Source: Pedobacter sp. PACM 27299
GTDB lineage: Bacteria > Bacteroidota > Bacteroidia > Sphingobacteriales > Sphingobacteriaceae
Direction of reading: 5' to 3'
DNA: 64,000 bases
Assembly: GCF_001412655.1 (NCBI RefSeq)
Contig: NZ_CP012996.1
Location: forward strand, 434,001-498,000
Below, piece after piece: positions 62,847-64,000 of this stretch. Position numbers and translations under genes: made by a program. Below the pieces are notes generated by a model, which saw only the letters and a list, made by a program, of their open reading frames with translations, had not been told where the DNA came from and did not search any database. How positions within the stretch are numbered: position 1 is the first letter of the stretch; every line of letters starts with the position of its first letter.

Positions 62847-63884
62847 ATGATATATCTATTACTAGGGATTTTAATTTCTATGTTAGCATACATAGAAGTA
62901 ATAGTGAAGGATAAAGAATTTTCCAGAAATTCTTTATCCTTTGTTTGCATAGTAATGTGGCTTTTGGCAGGCTTAAGGTATAAAGTTGGCGCGGATTGGA
63001 ATTCATATTTCGAATTTTATCAAGAGACGACTGATGCAGTTGAGATAGGGTATGCTACATTAAATAATGTATTTAGTAAACTGTCAGTTCCATATAATGT
63101 GTTTCTGCTATTTATTAACGGAATTTCATTAATTTTAATGTACATCTTTCTGCGAAAGCATTCCCTTGTATTAGTTATAGGAATGTTAATTTTTTACTCG
63201 GATTTATTTTTGTATTTTAATTTAAGTGGAATACGTCAGGCAATAGCAACGGCTATAACGTGTTATAGTATCACTTATGCAATTAATAGACAATTCGTAA
63301 AATTTTCTCTCCTTGTAGTATTAGCCAGTTGCTTTCATCTTACTGCCCTTGTTTTTTTTGCTGCGTATTTTTTACCAAGGAAAAAGTTCAGTACATTTCA
63401 ACTCTTATTTTTTGCCGGCGGATTTTTGTCATTCTCATTTTTTATTAACTATTTCTCTGAATTGATTACTCTTTATACTATGAAAAATGCAGAATTCTAT
63501 TTGACCCAACAGGTTAAATCAGAGAATTTATTGGGTTTGTTTTACGTGGGTATAGCTAAAAGATTAATTATTGTTGGGCTAATCTTTGGATTTGGGAGAA
63601 AGATCATAAACAATGGTAACTTCCGTTATTTTTTTAATATCTATCTATTTGGATTGGCGATTTACTTGACTTCTTACATGATTTCTCCTGATATTGGTGT
63701 GAGGTTGAGTAGTTACTTTATCACATTTGAAATGGTGATAGCTGGTAATCTGCTTTATTTCACTAAAAGCAGGAATACTCGACTTTTAATTGTAACTATC
63801 TTTTTTGCAGTAGTCATGTATAAACTTTTAGGTTATTCTAAGGATGAAACATATGTTTATCATTCGATAATTGATCTATTTTAA
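62847..63884 (+). CDS. EpsG/Wzy-like polysaccharide polymerase
   Basis: A 345-residue membrane protein with about nine to ten hydrophobic segments. It carries the EpsG-family signature LLAGLRYKVGADWNSYFEFY near residue 40 and the loop DLFLYFNLSGIRQAIATAIT. EpsG/Wzy proteins join repeat units in the periplasm, which fits a Wzx/Wzy-dependent locus with Wza and Wzz. The following gene begins 12 bases after its stop. Confidence 0.85.
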   Translation: MIYLLLGILISMLAYIEVIVKDKEFSRNSLSFVCIVMWLLAGLRYKVGADWNSYFEFYQETTDAVEIGYATLNNVFSKLSVPYNVFLLFINGISLILMYIFLRKHSLVLVIGMLIFYSDLFLYFNLSGIRQAIATAITCYSITYAINRQFVKFSLLVVLASCFHLTALVFFAAYFLPRKKFSTFQLLFFAGGFLSFSFFINYFSELITLYTMKNAEFYLTQQVKSENLLGLFYVGIAKRLIIVGLIFGFGRKIINNGNFRYFFNIYLFGLAIYLTSYMISPDIGVRLSSYFITFEMVIAGNLLYFTKSRNTRLLIVTIFFAVVMYKLLGYSKDETYVYHSIIDLF

Positions 63885-63896
63885 ACGTAATTAAGA

Positions 63897-64000
63897 ATGA
63901 AAATACTATTTTATTTCAATTCAATGGGACCAGCTGGAGGGATTGAAAGGGTCATTTCTAAGCATATAAAATTTTTGGAGAGTCAACACGAAGTTGTTCT
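63897..64000 (+). CDS. Glycosyltransferase family 4 protein, N-terminal end (partial)
   Basis: Only the first 34 codons are in the window; the gene continues beyond the end. The start MKILFYFNSMGPAGGIERVI has the Gly-Gly-x-Glu-Arg pattern of GT-B family 4 glycosyltransferases (donor/acceptor loop after the first strand). It is in the same operon as the polymerase and shows that the polysaccharide locus goes on outside the window. Confidence 0.75.
   Translation, partial: MKILFYFNSMGPAGGIERVISKHIKFLESQHEVV

Overview
The window reads as chromosomal DNA of a Bacteroidota bacterium, most likely a Sphingobacteriaceae member such as Pedobacter (inference). The signs are a PorP/SprF protein beside a giant protein with a gliding-motility-type C-terminal sorting domain (type IX secretion), a TonB-dependent receptor with a carboxypeptidase-like N-terminal domain, a SusD-like lipoprotein, several DUF6266-type proteins, few strong Shine-Dalgarno sites and several TAnnTTTG (-7) promoter boxes. 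No rRNA, tRNA, CRISPR array or intact insertion sequence was seen.

Layout. 1-3.6 kb: a catabolic operon for a 6-deoxy sugar (the non-phosphorylative L-fucose type is the best fit): dehydratase tail, two SDR dehydrogenases, FAH-family hydrolase, lactonase. 4.0-5.8 kb: aminopeptidase P. 5.8-10.9 kb: AraC regulator and a TolC/HlyD/MFS tripartite drug exporter. 10.9-11.1 kb: a tight cluster of DnaA boxes, possibly a replication origin. 11.2-15.7 kb: a minus-strand group with a formyltransferase, APS kinase, PhyH dioxygenase, sulfotransferase and aspartyl/asparaginyl hydroxylase; the last four form a tightly coupled operon that looks like a sulfation and hydroxylation tailoring cassette. 15.8-26.0 kb: a type IX secretion surface operon: tail-collar protein, 2,877-residue repeat protein, PorP/SprF. 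26.5-28.9 kb: LCP-family protein and nucleotide-sugar dehydrogenase, divergent. 29.2-33.4 kb: outer-membrane protein, TonB receptor and PepSY protein (probable iron uptake).

33.4-41.3 kb is accessory in character. Two PD-(D/E)XK (Rpn-like) genes, one frameshifted, bracket a MocR-like regulator and a compact set of genes: four DUF6266-type paralogs, an excisionase-like HTH protein, a small multi-spanning (holin-like) protein, a CHAP-type peptidoglycan hydrolase and a short lipoprotein with a C-terminal membrane helix (unimolecular-spanin-like). A holin/endolysin/spanin order without phage structural genes, alternating with signal-less paralogs, suggests an undescribed lysis-type or type-10-like release system. 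This is the strongest novelty candidate.

41.5-43.4 kb: lipoprotein with an unusual N-terminal domain joined to a SusD-like C-terminus. 43.6-64.0 kb: one long plus-strand surface-polysaccharide operon that leaves the window: gmd, Wza-like export protein, Wzz-like protein, a complete CMP-legionaminic-acid type pathway (LegB, LegC, LegH, NeuC/LegG, NeuB/LegI, PtmE-like, CMP-sugar synthetase), an amidotransferase trio (HisF2, HisH2, WbpG/WbuX) expected to make acetamidino groups, several acyltransferases, Wzx flippase, a candidate nonulosonic-acid transferase, a GT2, an EpsG/Wzy-like polymerase and the start of a further glycosyltransferase. The later part of this operon is visibly more AT-rich than the first 30 kb, as is common for exchanged glycan loci.
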